In this document: positions 24,941 through 37,160 of the stretch, piece by piece | Layout: each line of letters opens with the position of its first letter | Position numbering within the stretch: position 1 is the first letter of the stretch | Source of the DNA: Antennarius striatus | Taxonomy: Eukaryota > Chordata > Actinopteri > Lophiiformes > Antennariidae | Assembly (NCBI RefSeq): GCF_040054535.1 | Contig: NC_090791.1 | Coordinates: 15,923,327-15,987,326 of the forward strand | Length of the DNA stretch: 64,000 nt | Reading direction: 5' to 3' | Position numbers and translations under genes: made by a program | Notes under the pieces: generated by a model | Databases searched by the model: none | The model's input: only the letters and a program-made list of their open reading frames with translations | Told to the model about the DNA's origin: nothing

Positions 24941-26255
24941 TGTCTGTGTAGGTTCTCAGTTATCCAGGTCCTGGTAATCCAAAGCGGTTTAAGTCAATCC
25001 ACTGGACGTTAGGAAAGTTCTTGAAGACGTTTCGTGTCTCATCCGATTGAGTTCTTCGGTTCTGAAGGTGGCTGGTCTTGTCCCACCTTATAAGCCCGTG
25101 GGGTGTGGTCCATGCTACTCAAATTCCAACGACCGTCGTTGAAACCCGTCTGGCTCCTCAACAATTGTTGATGGGGGTGTCAAAGGGGGGGTCGTTGAAA
25201 TGCGAGTTTCACCTTTGTATGCTAATCAGGGTCAATAACATGACACATATCACCTGGGTTAATCTGCTGAGACAATCTTTTTGGGAGTTTCGAAACGATG
25301 TGACTGTAATTGGGAGAAAGGCAATGTCGCAGACTACCCCCCCTGTTCAGAGATGGCTTCTCCACGTGGATGGTTTCTTTCAATCCTCTTTCACTTCTAT
25401 AGAACACCCTCAACGACATGACAAACCTCAACCCTGACCAGATCTGCCAACCTTTGCACCTCTGCCTAAACACCAACTATTTACAATACAGAGGAAAATT
25501 ATATAGGCAGAAATACGGATTTTCCGTGGGCTCGCCGGTGTCTCCTATCGTGGCCAATTTTCACATGGAAGAGGTGGAACACAAGGCCCTTACCTCGTTC
25601 AATAGAACAACACCACGTGGGTTAAGATCAAAATCCACGAGGTGCAACCTTTCACCGAATACATCAACTCGGTGGAAAACAACATCAAGTTCACCAGAGA
25701 GGTGTAAAGAACAACAGTTTGCCCTTTTTGGATTGCGAGGTCGGCATGAAAGATGACAGAAGTCTGTATGTTGGGGTATACAGGAAACCAACACACACGG
25801 ACTAATACCTGCTTTTTGACTCTCACCACCCACTGGAGCACAAGCTTGGCATCATCAGGACCCTGGAAGACAGGGCTGATAAGCTACCAACCAGCACCCA
25901 AAACCAGGTGAAAGAACACCAAAACTTGAAAGGGGCACTGAAAACCTGTGGATATCCTGAATGGACCTTTGTGAAAGCTCACACAAGATCTAGAAAGGAG
26001 AACAACCCGGTGAGGACGGAAGCGAGCAAGCGTAATAATATAGTGATCCCATATGTGTCTGGAGTGTCGGAAAAGCTGAGGAAGATCTTTAACAAACACA
26101 AGGTTCCTGTGTATTTTTAAGCCGGGCAACACCCTCCCATTTACAATGTCCTTTTGAAACTCCCAAAAAGATTGTCTCAGCAGATTAATCCAGGTGATGT
26201 GTCTCATGCTAATGACCCTCATTAGCATAAAAAGGTGAAATTCAAGTACATAACA
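24940..26255 (+). mobile_element. Penelope-like retroelement, defective
   Basis: It begins with the Penelope terminal-region motif GTCTGTGTAGGTTCTCAG and TTGAAGACGTTTCGTGTCTC. RT-domain pieces follow on the plus strand: NPDQICQPL (25420 on), the block GSPVSPIVANFHMEEVEHKA (about 25530-25580), then after a frame change INSVENNIKFTREV, RKPTHTD, LLFDSHHPLEHKLGIIRTL and, at 25980-26120, NNIVIPYVSGVSEKLRKIF. The short segment that should carry the catalytic aspartate pair between HKALTSF and WVKI is deleted, and stops and shifts follow. About 100 bp at 25196-25298 recurs inverted at 26145-26252, a partial inverted terminal arrangement seen in this group. The GIY-YIG endonuclease end is absent. Confidence 0.8.
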
Positions 26256-27954
26256 GACAAAAGAAGAAATGGCTTCATCACTAAAAAAAATATTGTTTCT
26301 TGTTAGCATTTTGAAACTAATGCAAGAATTATACCCAATTTTAGGTGATAAGGCAAAAATAAGTTTTCATACTTACTTGTAAATGTATGTATGCATGTAA
26401 ATCATATTCATTTCCATAAATCATATTTATTTCTATATATCTATAAATCCTGTTTTTTTTCTTCCCAGTTTATGAGGAGCTCAAAAAAGATCTGAACGAT
26501 ACCTTCGTGAAGTCCTAATGAAATAACTAAGCTAAGCACATTTTTAAAATTACTTCGATAGTTTTCAATGACTTGCAAAATCAAGAATTTGCAGAGATGG
26601 TCCATATAGACAGTCAAAGAGGAAGTCATTTCTCATTTTATAGAATACTAGTGCTCTCTGCTGTTTGGAGGAGGAATAGCAATAATGGGTGGCAAAGACC
26701 CTGGAAGGAGGTGATATGCTGCATCAGATCACATTTCAGACACTTTACTGAAGTCTGGAAGCGCAAAAAGGAGCTGAGGACAGAGAGGAGTGAATGGTCC
26801 AATCACAGTTCAAAGATTTTTATTGTCATGCTGCCCAATGCAAATGCAATACAAACACAAACCAGAAACTAAGACACGGGTTCTGGATTGAAAACCAAAA
26901 CTACTATCTAAAAGAGCAGTGATTAAAAAAAAAATCATATTCAGAACTAAAATTGCAGTAATGCAGTGAATTTTTCATGTTTTTTTCAGTAACATTTATA
27001 ACATAACAATACCAATCATTTTCATTTTCATTTATTGATTGACACTTAAAGCTTATTTACGCAGAAAGTAACAGTCACTCCAAAATCTCAAAAGATCTGT
27101 CTTTGCTGTAGAGTCATCCTTCTGGAAAGGTTCACTGAAATCGTGTGAGGACTCTTTGAGATATCTTTGGACACAAACAGATTAACAGGTGGACTGTATG
27201 GGTGTGTCACTTTCATCTTGATGAGTTCTGTCTGATATTTGACACTGAGAGTCCATGAGATACATTGAATAAATAAAATGTCCAAACACACAGTCACACA
27301 TTCAGTGATTGTTGTTGTTGAGCTACAGGAATCTTGTCATTGTGTTTCACACCAGCTCCCCAGGAGAGCGTTGTGTTGCCTGGAAACTCCACTTAACAAG
27401 GTCAGAGATGGTAAAGAGAGACGGACGATCAGCCGTCAGCAGTCCTCCACTGCTGCAGCTTCACCTCCAGGACACACTTCAGGTACGTAAACACTCACTG
27501 CTCACCCCCACATGGTCTGAATCTACACGAAATACTCCAGGATTAACTTGTGAAAATGATAGGTTTCATAAACATAACCTAAACATTCAGATTTGTAGTT
27601 GAACCTCTGCCACCAGAGTTGGGTGCAGATATGTGATCATCTATAATTATGTATACAACATGTTTCAGTAAGTTATATTTCTGTGAAATGTATGAAATTA
27701 GATTAGGAGACAGATCAGGATCATTTTTTTCTTCCTCCTGTTAACTTTAAAGGAAACACTTAGAGAGACCCTCTATAGCTGGACCAATCAGGGAACTGTT
27801 TTCAAAAGACGGCTTAAAAACAGCTGCTAATAAGGTCCATCTGAGACATCAGTTATTTAAATATGCTGTATTACATTTCTGAAAGCTGTTGTTTTACTAG
27901 ACAGACGCCTCAAGTCAGGTAGCTGATATCGTTACAGTAATTTCAATTTAGAAT
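26256..27954. other. intergenic DNA, possible 5' exon of the CCDC200-like gene
   Basis: Nothing certain. A short L2-type tail-like piece (TTTTTATTGTCATGCTG) lies near 26817. A possible untranslated first exon of the next gene ends at the donor CACTTCAG|GTACGT at 27480. This is a splice-signal guess only. Confidence 0.3.
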
Positions 27955-28100
27955 AAACGTTCATGTGGCTCTGCGTTGCACTGGCATCGCACCAGGAGGG
28001 TGTCCTGCCCCATGCCCCAAATCCGCTGGGAAAGGCTCAAGCAACCCTGCAAACCATGACAGTGGAAGAAGCAGGTACTGAAGATGAATGAATGTTTTGC
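27955..28100 (+). repeat. L2-like 3' tail fragment
   Basis: GTGGCTCTGCGTTGCACTGG and CCGCTGGGAAAGGCTCAAGC, ending in GATGAATGAATG, match the terminal part of the fish L2-type tail in sense orientation. Confidence 0.6.
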
Positions 28101-28322
28101 AGAGGCCCAGTTGAACAGCAGATTGAGATTATGAGTTGATGAAATGTTGAAATCACCAATCGGACATTCAGAGACACTCATAGAGGGTCATGCTTGTCTG
28201 TCCAGGATATGGTCTATTTTTACTATTTATAAATCATCTCATCAAAAACAACCAGACAGAATTTAATAAAATATAAACACTTGGTTGGAGCTTGAAAGGT
28301 TTTTATCTCATAACTAGTTATC

Positions 28323-28685
28323 TCAAGGGCAGCAAACTGGTGCAATGGGTAGCGCTCTGACCTCGCAGCAAGAAGGTTCTGAGTTTGATTCCTTTCTGTA
28401 CAGTTTGTATGTTCTCCCTGTGTCTGCATGAGTTCTCTCCAGGTTCTCCAGCTTCCTTCCACCTCCAGAAACATGACATTTACATGAATTGGTCACATGA
28501 AATTGTGACCAATATGTGTGTGGGTGTTTGTCTTTCATGTGGCCCCTCAATGAGCTGGAGTCATATCTTGGGTATACCCAGCTTTTCACCCATTGCCAGC
28601 TCCTGCAGATTTGTGACCTTCAAGGTGGATAAGCAGCTATAGATGAAGAAGACGGATAGATGGATGGGTGGATGGATGGATCGTT
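28323..28685 (+). repeat. near-complete tRNA-headed L2-tailed SINE-like repeat
   Basis: The head GGTGCAATGGGTAGCGCTCT with CGCAGCAAGAAGGTTCTGAG and GATTCC box-like motifs is followed by TGTTCTCCCTGTGTCTGC, CTTCCTTCCACCTCCAG and the GATAAGCAG end, then a GGAT simple tail (28655-28682). It is the most complete copy of the tail family in the window. Confidence 0.65.
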
Positions 28686-29660
28686 TCTTCAAATGTGTTT
28701 GTTTGCATTTTATCACACATTTTAATTTGTTTAATTTTCATTTCAGTTGTTTCACTTTCACCAGTGATAGAGACCGTAGTCTGTCCTCAAGTAGTAATAA
28801 AGTCATGTCTTTTTATACAAATCATCTACTTTCTACTGTGTCAATAAAAACATGTGTATATATTCATCTATTATTTATTTATTTATTTATTGTTTGTTTA
28901 AAGTCAACTATGAAGAAATATTTCATTAATGGATGTTCTTGTTAATAGTATGTACTTCTACACTGTGTGGATAGCATGTCTAGATGGTTTATTATTGATG
29001 AGTAGAAATTTGCACTGGTTTGATCTTTTTAACGATGTGTCGGCGGAGGAGTCGTCTCTCGTGTTGCCTTCCAGATCAGTTTGCTGATACAGGATTAATT
29101 ATGGATTAATGTTATCTGTGAGGGTTAGAGATTATGGTTAATGTGTGGTAAGAGATTAAAGGTCTAAAGCCTATTAAAGGCTATTCTTCAACCTTTGGTT
29201 CAACTGTATCATTGAAACAGGTATGTACTGCTTTCTATATCTGGTTTACGTTCGTTGTGAACCCATAAGCTGGATCACAATAATCACATTAATAATTATC
29301 ATTAAGTCTATAAGATGGGTCTTAATGGAAGTTGTAGCGACAGAGTGTGGGTCAGATGACCGGAGATCTGTAGTCAGGGGAGCTGATGGCTGAGGTTGGG
29401 AACGTATCAGGTTGTTCTATTATCAGATCAAGCTATAGACAGATAAAGGAAGAGGGTGTGCTTCTAAATATTCTTTTGGTTTGTCATCAACTGTCCCTCA
29501 TGAAGTGCTAAAATCAGCAACTTGGTAGTAAGTTTGAGCTTTAAATATTTTTGTTTTGCAGATGTTTTTTTTTTTTTAAAATTCACTATTATTGCTGTTC
29601 ATTAGCTGTGACATAAACTATCAAATAAATTCAAATATATTTTGTTGTTTACCAGCCAGT
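28686..29660. other. unannotated DNA upstream of the CCDC200-like coding exon
   Basis: AT-rich sequence with a TTTA run near 28872-28890 and a T run near 29566. No exon, repeat family or RNA gene was recognised. It is likely 5' intron of the next gene. Confidence 0.4.
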
Positions 29661-29741
29661 GTCTTCAGACGCAACAACAGTTTGAGTCGATGATGATTGT
29701 GAACATGGATCTGTTTGTGTCTCCAACCGCTACACATCAGC

Positions 29742-31183
29742 ATGTCGGCGATGCACTGGGAGGCCAGACGACGTCAGAGCGCTCTAGACCGCAGGACGGC
29801 CAGAGACCAGCAGCAGGTAAATAATAACAATAAAACGCACAAACAAAGAAATGAACAAAGAAATAGATATGTGAATGCATGAATGAATGAATGAATGAAT
29901 GAATGAATGAATATTATAATGTACTGATCTATAAATCAGTGGGCTACAAGATGATGGAATCAGGTACATATTCTCCACTAGCATGCTTAAACAAACACTT
30001 GTCATCACCCCATGCCAGTGAAAGGCAATGCCAAAGCACTTACAGGGTCACGTAGTGGTGGCTGGTCTGGGTGTGAGCAATCACTAAAGGTCGATACGAG
30101 TCAGGGTCCTGTTCAGTCTGTGGTGGATGATTGGTGGAACTACAATCTAATGGGTTAAACTAATAATGGAACTTTCTCAATGGATGGAAAAACTTAATGT
30201 GTTATAAAGTCAGATAAACTGTGGTACTGATAGAGGTCCAGTCCTCTGGACGTCTACTTCATTATTAAACAGCAGGACTGATGGAAACCCAGAATGGACA
30301 TGTGACACCCCAGTGTGAGGTCTAATTGGTTTCCTGTGTGAATCTGTCAGGCTTTATCCTGTTTTAGATTTCCAGAAGGTGCCAGATAGACATTTTTTCC
30401 CCCATTTTTTCACTTGTCTTTTATTACATTACAAAAAACAACCTTTTTTAGGGCAGGTAAATGCCACATTTTAGGTAACTGACCAAGAGAAGTCATCTCT
30501 ACTGTAGGTTAGCATTTATTTACTTCAACTGCTTCCTGATTTCAGAGAATTTGAAAGTTTTTCTTCCACAAAGTTGAATTTTGCTGACGAAGCTGAAGGG
30601 TTAATGTGATAAGTTCACAAACCAATATAATGGGATACTAGTGTGGGTCACTGGGACACACTGGGCTGCAGCTCAGATGTCTCACTGGATATTTTCTGTT
30701 GGGGATCTCAGAGAGCCTTTAGCTGAATTACAGCAGCAATTAGAGCTTCCAGTAACTGTTTTTTAACCGAATAGAAATCCGAGCCAGTATATCTATGATA
30801 TCATTTTGACCCATATCACACATAGTAAGGAAAGGAAATGTAACTGGTGGAAGTGTGCAGCTACTGAATACTGTTTTAATTGTGTAAATTAACATGTGAA
30901 ACAAAAGAACATGAATCACTGCCGTCTTGTTTAATATTCTAAAACAAAACCTGCCAAATTTGTCTTCTCTGTTTATTTAATGCATTTTTTATTGTTTATT
31001 TCACCTGACCTCCATTTACAGCTGCAGCAGACAGATGCAGAGACCAGCAGGAATGTGAACCAATCAAACGCAAGTAAAGAACCAACAGGTATCAGATTCT
31101 TAATGCGAATGTATTCCAATGATGCCCCCTGGCTTTACTTCGATGGTACAGCTACCCAGACAGGCTTCCACAACAGTACATTA

Positions 31184-31257
<74 letters not shown>

Positions 31258-31768
31258 TGCGTTACGTATATATAGTACATATAAAATGCAGTAGGAGGTT
31301 CTTGAAGTCATTTCCTTAAATTTTCAGAAAACTGCCAATGTTTGTTATTAGAAAGAGCCTTGGATGGAAGCATGTACACTAGCAAGCACCCTTCTAGTTA
31401 ATTACTTGCTATCTACTTCGCGTAAACAGGATTGGAAGGGGATACAGCCAATAATCCACAGATGTTCCACAGACCTATTGGTTGGTCCGCTTTGGAAATG
31501 ATGCAGGTTTGCTAGGTTTGCATCATGTGATTCATGTCTTTTTTCAGCTGAAGGCCGCTGTCCCCACTGTCAAGGGGAGCTGAAGACACCTGTCCATCAC
31601 AGCGCCAAGCTGCCCAACCGGTACTCGGTAAGCATCAGCTGGTCCCTTATTTGTCTGGATTGTTACTTTACGTCCCCTTATGCATGGTGCTCGTACTGAA
31701 TGTACAGTCAGTACTTCTGTCTAACTCATGTGTACCTCCAGGCTTTGCAGTACAAACAGCAGTGGTGA
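29742..31768 (+). CDS. ccdc200: small coiled-coil / CxxC protein in the CCDC200 position
   Basis: Four exons on the plus strand: 29742-29816, 31022-31088, 31548-31627 and 31742-31768 (TGA). All have GT-AG borders and phases that agree, giving 82 residues. The start MSAMHWEARRRQ has an in-frame stop upstream, so the exon before it (acceptor near 29660) is 5' UTR. The first two exons are charged and Gln-rich (RDQQQ joined to LQQTDAETSR), which could be a short helix. The third has CPHC followed by a conserved-looking KLPNRYS. The C-terminus is ALQYKQQW. The name rests on position and orientation: in human, CCDC200 lies between TMEM106A and ARL4D. The HWEARRRQ start fits my vague memory of that family, but I could not align it. 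The function is unknown. The 3' end faces the tmem106a 3' end. Confidence 0.65.
29877..29911. repeat. GAAT tetranucleotide run
   Basis: Eight or so GAAT units in the first coding intron of the CCDC200-like gene. Confidence 0.8.
31187..31256. repeat. TA dinucleotide microsatellite
   Basis: About 70 bp of perfect TA in the intron between the second and third coding exons of the CCDC200-like gene. It is the source of an Ile-Tyr open frame. Confidence 0.95.
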
Positions 31769-31899
31769 GGAAAACGAGTGAAGCTCTTCATCGCAGCCCT
31801 CACTGGATTACTGGGCTCCATCAGTGTGAAAATATCTTGATCATATGTTAAGGGTATGAATGTGTTTTGTTATTTATCAAAAATGTCATTATATGCCAT

Positions 31900-32045
31900 C
31901 CATCCATCAATTTTCTTCATCTTGTCTGGGGTCGTAGTGGCAAGCAGGGTAAGAAAGGCATTTCATACATTTGTCTCCTGAGCAACACTGTCCAACTCCT
32001 TCTGCTGTCTCCACCCTGAGACCTGCCCTGATTAGTGGTATAACA
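31900..32045. repeat. fish interspersed repeat fragment
   Basis: CCATCCATCCATCAATTTTC, then CTTGTCTGGGGTCGTAGTGG and CCAACTCCTTCTGCTG. I recognise the pattern as a common fish repeat consensus but cannot assign a family. It lies between the tail-to-tail ends of the CCDC200-like gene and tmem106a. The rest of 32046-32500 holds nothing recognised. Confidence 0.4.
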
Positions 32046-32525
32046 TGACTAGGTAGCACAATACTTTCATGCTACCCATGCTCCTATCTGATATTAGGTC
32101 ATAGTTAACATCAGCCCAGCTTTTTGTCTTTGAACCCGAGAGATCATCAGACTTATAACAGGTCTATAAATCATAAATAATTAGTTAAATATCGAGGGCT
32201 AAGGTTAGTGAGGGCAGGTGCTGATGTGAGAGTGCATCCCTAGCAATCAAACAGATGCAAGAGCATAAGTCAGGGTGTCTTTCCAGCCCCATTTAGTGAA
32301 ATTAACCCTACATTTTCTCTGCTGTCAGTTATGTTGGTGCTTCATCAGATGTTTGCCTGCTTCCTGCCGGAAACAAGGTTTATCAATATATTGGCTAAAT
32401 TATTGGGAAAAAAATCTAGGAAAAAATTGAGACTTTTCTTCTGATATTCCACTAACACCATGTGTCACTATGTAAATCCATCAGAAACAAAATAGAAAAA
32501 TAACAACTGGATTGTGTTTCAGCTT

Positions 32526-32531
32526 TTTATT
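32526..32531 (-). promoter_or_regulatory. poly(A) signal AATAAA for tmem106a
   Basis: TTTATT on the plus strand. It would give a 3' UTR of about 0.7 kb (32505-33227) after the stop at 33228. The assignment rests on position only. Confidence 0.45.
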
Positions 32532-33227
32532 GGAGACTAAACACAATCATGTGAACGTCGACACTCTGGTAGCATCCACAGCTCAATGTGCAGTAACAGT
32601 AAAATCATTAAAAAAAGCATTTATCGATGCTTTTCATTTGTTTGCATTGAGCACAAAGCAGCGCTATGCTGAACAAGCTATGGTGCAATTTTCATTTAGA
32701 CAATATATTAAAACAAATTTTCACAAGATAAACCAAAACTGACTCATATTAGACACAATTACTGAGCATTGATTTTAAGACACTGATGGACAACATTTTT
32801 TGGTCTTTGGTAACGGGAGGGAAGGGGGGTGGCAATTCTGCTCCATCAGTACAGCAGGACTGGATATGGTTAGTCACAGTGGGGTGGGCTGGTAGAAATT
32901 GTGTAATTCATTTGTAGATGTTGGGGTAGTAAATGGTTACTGACGTCTGTCAGGGTTTCCTCCAGCATTCACTTTTATGTGTTACCCTGTCAAACATGGG
33001 GGGACAGGAGCATTTGAGCCCCATCCTTCCTCCGTTCATTCATTCAGATCTAATGCAAGGTTGAAAAAGTCCTCTTTCATTCATCTTGTCGTAGTGCATT
33101 GTCATTCATTAGAACTGTTCAAATATTTTAGCACAGCTGTGGAAAAACAATAAAAAGTAATTAAAGGCTCAGCTGTTCCACATCATCGTGGCTCCTCAGT
33201 GATCATTCGTCCGCTTCCATCCGTCCA

Positions 33228-36200
33228 TCATGACGGTTGCACTACGCGCGGTACGGTGCTGTTTGCACCACAGTTAATAAACTCAGATGTCTCCAGTGAG
33301 AGCTGCTCATAGTGTGTCAAGTAGTACACCGTCATAGACGTCCTGCGTTAAGAAAACATTGTACAAATACATGCTGTTAGCGAAAAAAATAAAACATGAA
33401 AGTCAGATGAATGTATGTTGTGCATATCTTGTAGCTTTCTAGTACACGTTTCATGATGAAATGATACTCACATTCCTCTCCCAAATGGTTATTTAAATGC
33501 AACATTTTGGAAAAAGGACATGAATTATCAGTAATGTTAACTAATCAAACTAATTCTGAAATCACATTTAAAAAATATTTATTTACACTGAACTCTTAAC
33601 AATCTGAGGGCATTAACATGATTTTCCATCCATCCATCCATGGGGAGAAATGGAACCTAGAACCTTTTTGCTGTAAGGCGACAGCGCTACCCTCAACGCC
33701 ACTGTGGTAAACACACTTTTACGTATTTATATTCATTCATTCATTTTCACAACCGCTTCATCCGCTGTCGTGGGTCACGGGGAGCTGGAGCCTATCCCAG
33801 TTGACTGAGGGTGTGAGGCGGGGGGAACTCTGGGGGTGACGCCAGTACACCACGGAGCGACACAGAAACGCACACAAACACGCACACACAATATTTTTAG
33901 CATTCTTACAAAAATAAACCGACTGGATTTTTTCTGCTGTAACTTGAAACAGTTTTCTCAATTTTTGAACAGTGACTCCACACATTTGAGAGCATCCTCA
34001 TGTCTATGAAAACACATTAGTGACCATATAGTGAAACTCACTGTAAGTGCAAGTAGAGGATGTGGACAGGCAGGGTAGATTTCTCACAGTAGTTCCTGCA
34101 GACAAGAGTTAGAAAACAGTCACTGACCTACATAGTATTTATACATGAATCTGAGTTCTACTGCAGTAAGATTGTATAAAATATTGCTTTTTTTGAAGTG
34201 ACTGAGTAAATGTAAAATGCCGACATGCTCCTATTTCCCCATAATACTTTTGACAGACTAACAACAGACAAGATGACAATGTTTGAAAAAAAAAAAAAAA
34301 AAGGAAAGGAGCAGTGCTGAGCAGGACATGTTACTTAAAATTTGGAACCAGTTAGCTGCATCACGCATCAAATCAGTCCTACGTCTTCCTCAGTACCCAA
34401 ACAAAGCAGAGACAGAGTGACGCTGTTAGCTTACATTATGGCTATGTCCGTCAGCTTGATGGGGAGCAAGAAGGAGACCTGGAAGAGGGAAAACAAAAGC
34501 ATATCATTAGTATCCCTCACCGTGAAGTGTTTACACCTCCTACAGCTTACACTCATTAACATCGCCATTATAATGAGAGAACTTCTGGAGATAAGAAGGT
34601 CTGCAGACTACCTGATATCATTTAACCCTCATTTGTGATGTTGGTAGTGGCTGAGGTGATGGAGCCGGCACCAGCTGGAGGTCAGGCTTATTATCTATTA
34701 ACAGTCGCATATTGGCTAACATTAGCAAACAATTCTCATCAGTCACTCCAGGAACACGTCTCTCACTTTAGGAGTTGAGAAATCCCTCTGGAGAATTTTA
34801 CTTGTAATTTGAGATATAAATTTTAGTAATATTAATTTTACTGTTCATCCTGCATTTATTTATTCATTACAGTGCATGACTTAATAAGCATGACTGTATA
34901 CACACTCTACATCACACTGTTGATTGTATGATCCAGGATCAAACCAAAGACTTGATCAAGTCCACTTCTCTTTCATTACTTGTGGGAACAAAATTAAATA
35001 AAACAAGAGCAGGTTTTATCTTGATAAACAATAAACCATCTTTGTTTTGCTAAAACAGAGTATACAGGTACAGTTGGTCGTGCTTCGATGATGCTCTGCT
35101 GCTGTGACGTTGTGACACTCACCGTTGCATTAGACAGAGGTTTGACAGAGGTGACGTTCCTAATGGTGACTGTTCCCACCACCAGGTCAAAGATCACGGC
35201 CTGAACGGACAGATTGTAGGCCTGCACTGCCACATAGTTGTGGTTGGTGATGTTCAGGTCGTGCTAAAAAAAACACATTTGTGATTTTGTTACATGAAGG
35301 ACACCCACCTCTCATCATAGATGTTCTAGTGTTATTAAAGATTATAACGATCAAAATATTTCCGTCCACTCCCTCTCTACCTACCATGATGTGTATTTGT
35401 ATACTGCTGTTCCTGAAGTAAACAAGGCTCGACTTAATGGTGAATGGAGAAAGAAGGACGTAGCGAGGGAACAGGAAGAACAGCACCAGGAAAACGACTA
35501 GGAGGCAAATCCCAACAGACATGAAAACATACCGTTTCCTGCAGGAGACATAAACAGATCAGACATCCAAACATCATCGATCCTCAGCAAGTCCAAGACT
35601 CTCAGCTCAGACTGTCAGGTTACAGAATGTCTTAAAGTATTCCTCTTGTAGAGATAAATAGTGAGGAATCACTATTCATCCAAAATTACATCACAAATCA
35701 AGAATCACACTCATATGTGAGTGTGTCCAATGCAGGATGAACAACGTGTCGGCCACGCCACTGGTGTTAATGACACATTTCCACAGATGTTCAATGTGTG
35801 GATTCTTACGTGTGTCTGGGCTTCAGCCTCTGGTCCGTACAGGGGATGACTGACACCAGCTGGCTCTGTTGATCTATAACACATATGGATGCCCTATCAG
35901 AGGTGTCCCACAGGGAGGGGGCTCATAAGAATACAACACCTCTGTTCACCATTTTCAACTAATCAGTTTCTGTATCGATAACAGAAAACATTGGAAGCAT
36001 CACTTGTGCTTTAGTTACCACTAAAGTCTGACCTAAATTAAAATCTATGTTCCAAATAAACAATACACGTGTGTGTATGTGTCCCCGCTACCTCTGGGTA
36101 TGACTCCAGCACCCCTGCAGGTGGGACAGTCCACTGTATCTGCTGCGCCACGTCTTCCCATGAAGCCTCTCTCCCTGTCATCCTTCTCTATTATGGCCTG

Positions 36201-36263
36201 GTTGTCGTCTCCTCTGCTGCGCTGCCATCCTTCACCGATGTATTTACCGACAACAGCACCCAT
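33228..36263 (-). CDS. tmem106a: transmembrane protein 106A
   Basis: Type II membrane protein of late endosomes, lysosomes and plasma membrane (TMEM106 family). Seven coding exons on the minus strand: 36092-36263, 35810-35873, 35385-35538, 35123-35263, 34435-34478, 34042-34095, 33228-33342. The sum is 744 nt, 247 residues (human 262), with all phases consistent. Visible: Gly2 after Met for myristoylation; CPTCRGAG (46-53), the family's CxxC motif; QLVSVIPCTDQRLKPRHT; one membrane helix at about 82-102 ending FFLFPR; a luminal LEA-like domain with sequons N134-I-T, N166-V-T, N175-A-T and N237-S-T; and Cys195 and Cys234 at the places of the luminal disulfide in TMEM106B. The start is set by MGAVVGKY and the acceptor two bases upstream. 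The neighbouring nbr1 and arl4d support the A paralogue, as in human. Ortholog letter inferred from position. Confidence 0.9.
33625..33890 (-). repeat. two L2-like tail fragments in a tmem106a intron
   Basis: The first (about 33625-33712) starts with a CCAT run and has the tRNA-like head in reverse (GGCGACAGCGCTACC). The second (about 33730-33890) starts with an ATTC run and contains GGGAGCTGGAGCCTATCCC and GTGAGGCGGGGGG. Both lie in the last tmem106a intron. Confidence 0.6.
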
Positions 36264-37160
36264 AGCTGAAAAAGCACAAAACATTCAGAACCATTCATTC
36301 ATTCATTTTTTCTAACCGTTTCAACCGCTTGCACGGAAGATTATATTATTACATTGTATAGTACTGTACACATGTTCGAATGCTTTTTACCCACACAGAC
36401 ACATTCTATTTCTATTTTACTTTTGTAAAGTTTTCCTCAATTAATTTTGCAAAATTATTTTCAATTTTCAATATTGAATCAGTTTGCTTGTATAAAATAT
36501 GCTGGATAAAGTTACACTTTAGCCAATTTAATAATGGTAATTATCATGTAAATACACTTGCAGTACCAAGCCAAAGAACCATTCATGTGTAATATGTTTA
36601 TTGAAAAAGGCTGATAAAGATTTTTTTTTGTTATAAACCAAATAAACAAAAACAATTTAAGGTTTGAATAATGTGTGAATATGCAATTATTTTAAAACAT
36701 TTTAAATACGACTTCTTCAGTGTTTATAGTTCAACAAGAGCTGCTAACGTGACGTCACCCGCAGAGTGACGTCTGCACAAACTACGCACTTTGTTTAATC
36801 AGGGTTTATCTCCATTACGCGTAACACGTTCACGTTTCACACGTAGGAAACACGATGAAAACATGAATACCTGCGCGACAGGTGTGGAGTCGCTCACGGC
36901 GCCCTGAGGAAAAAAGTTCACACTCACTCTCACGTCCCCCAGACTCCACGTTTTCGTTAGTGGTGAGGAAACAGGGTGGAACCGGTTCTGTCCGACACCC
37001 CCCCACCACCCCCACCGGGCCTCTCCGCCCGTGGAGCTGCCCCCCACTCACCTCTGTCGGGGCGGCTCAGTCTGAGGACGGCGTCTTCCTCCAGCGTCTA
37101 CCACCGACTCATCTTCGCCTGTCTTCAGGCTCGTGCGACTCGCTGACAGCTGCTCGACCG
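36264..37160 (-). other. tmem106a 5' UTR, first intron and promoter
   Basis: A donor (GACAGAG|GTGAGT) at 37051 ends a non-coding first exon in a CpG-rich block of about 36860-37160. The coding exon starts at 36265 after TTTTTCAG. The intron is AT-rich, with a short ATTC run and L2-like scrap near 36290-36345. Confidence 0.6.

Noticed and set aside
28323-28400. Possible tRNA gene
   Set aside because: Box-like motifs are present, but the sequence continues into an L2-type tail and a simple repeat end, so it is a SINE-like head, and no full cloverleaf is evident.
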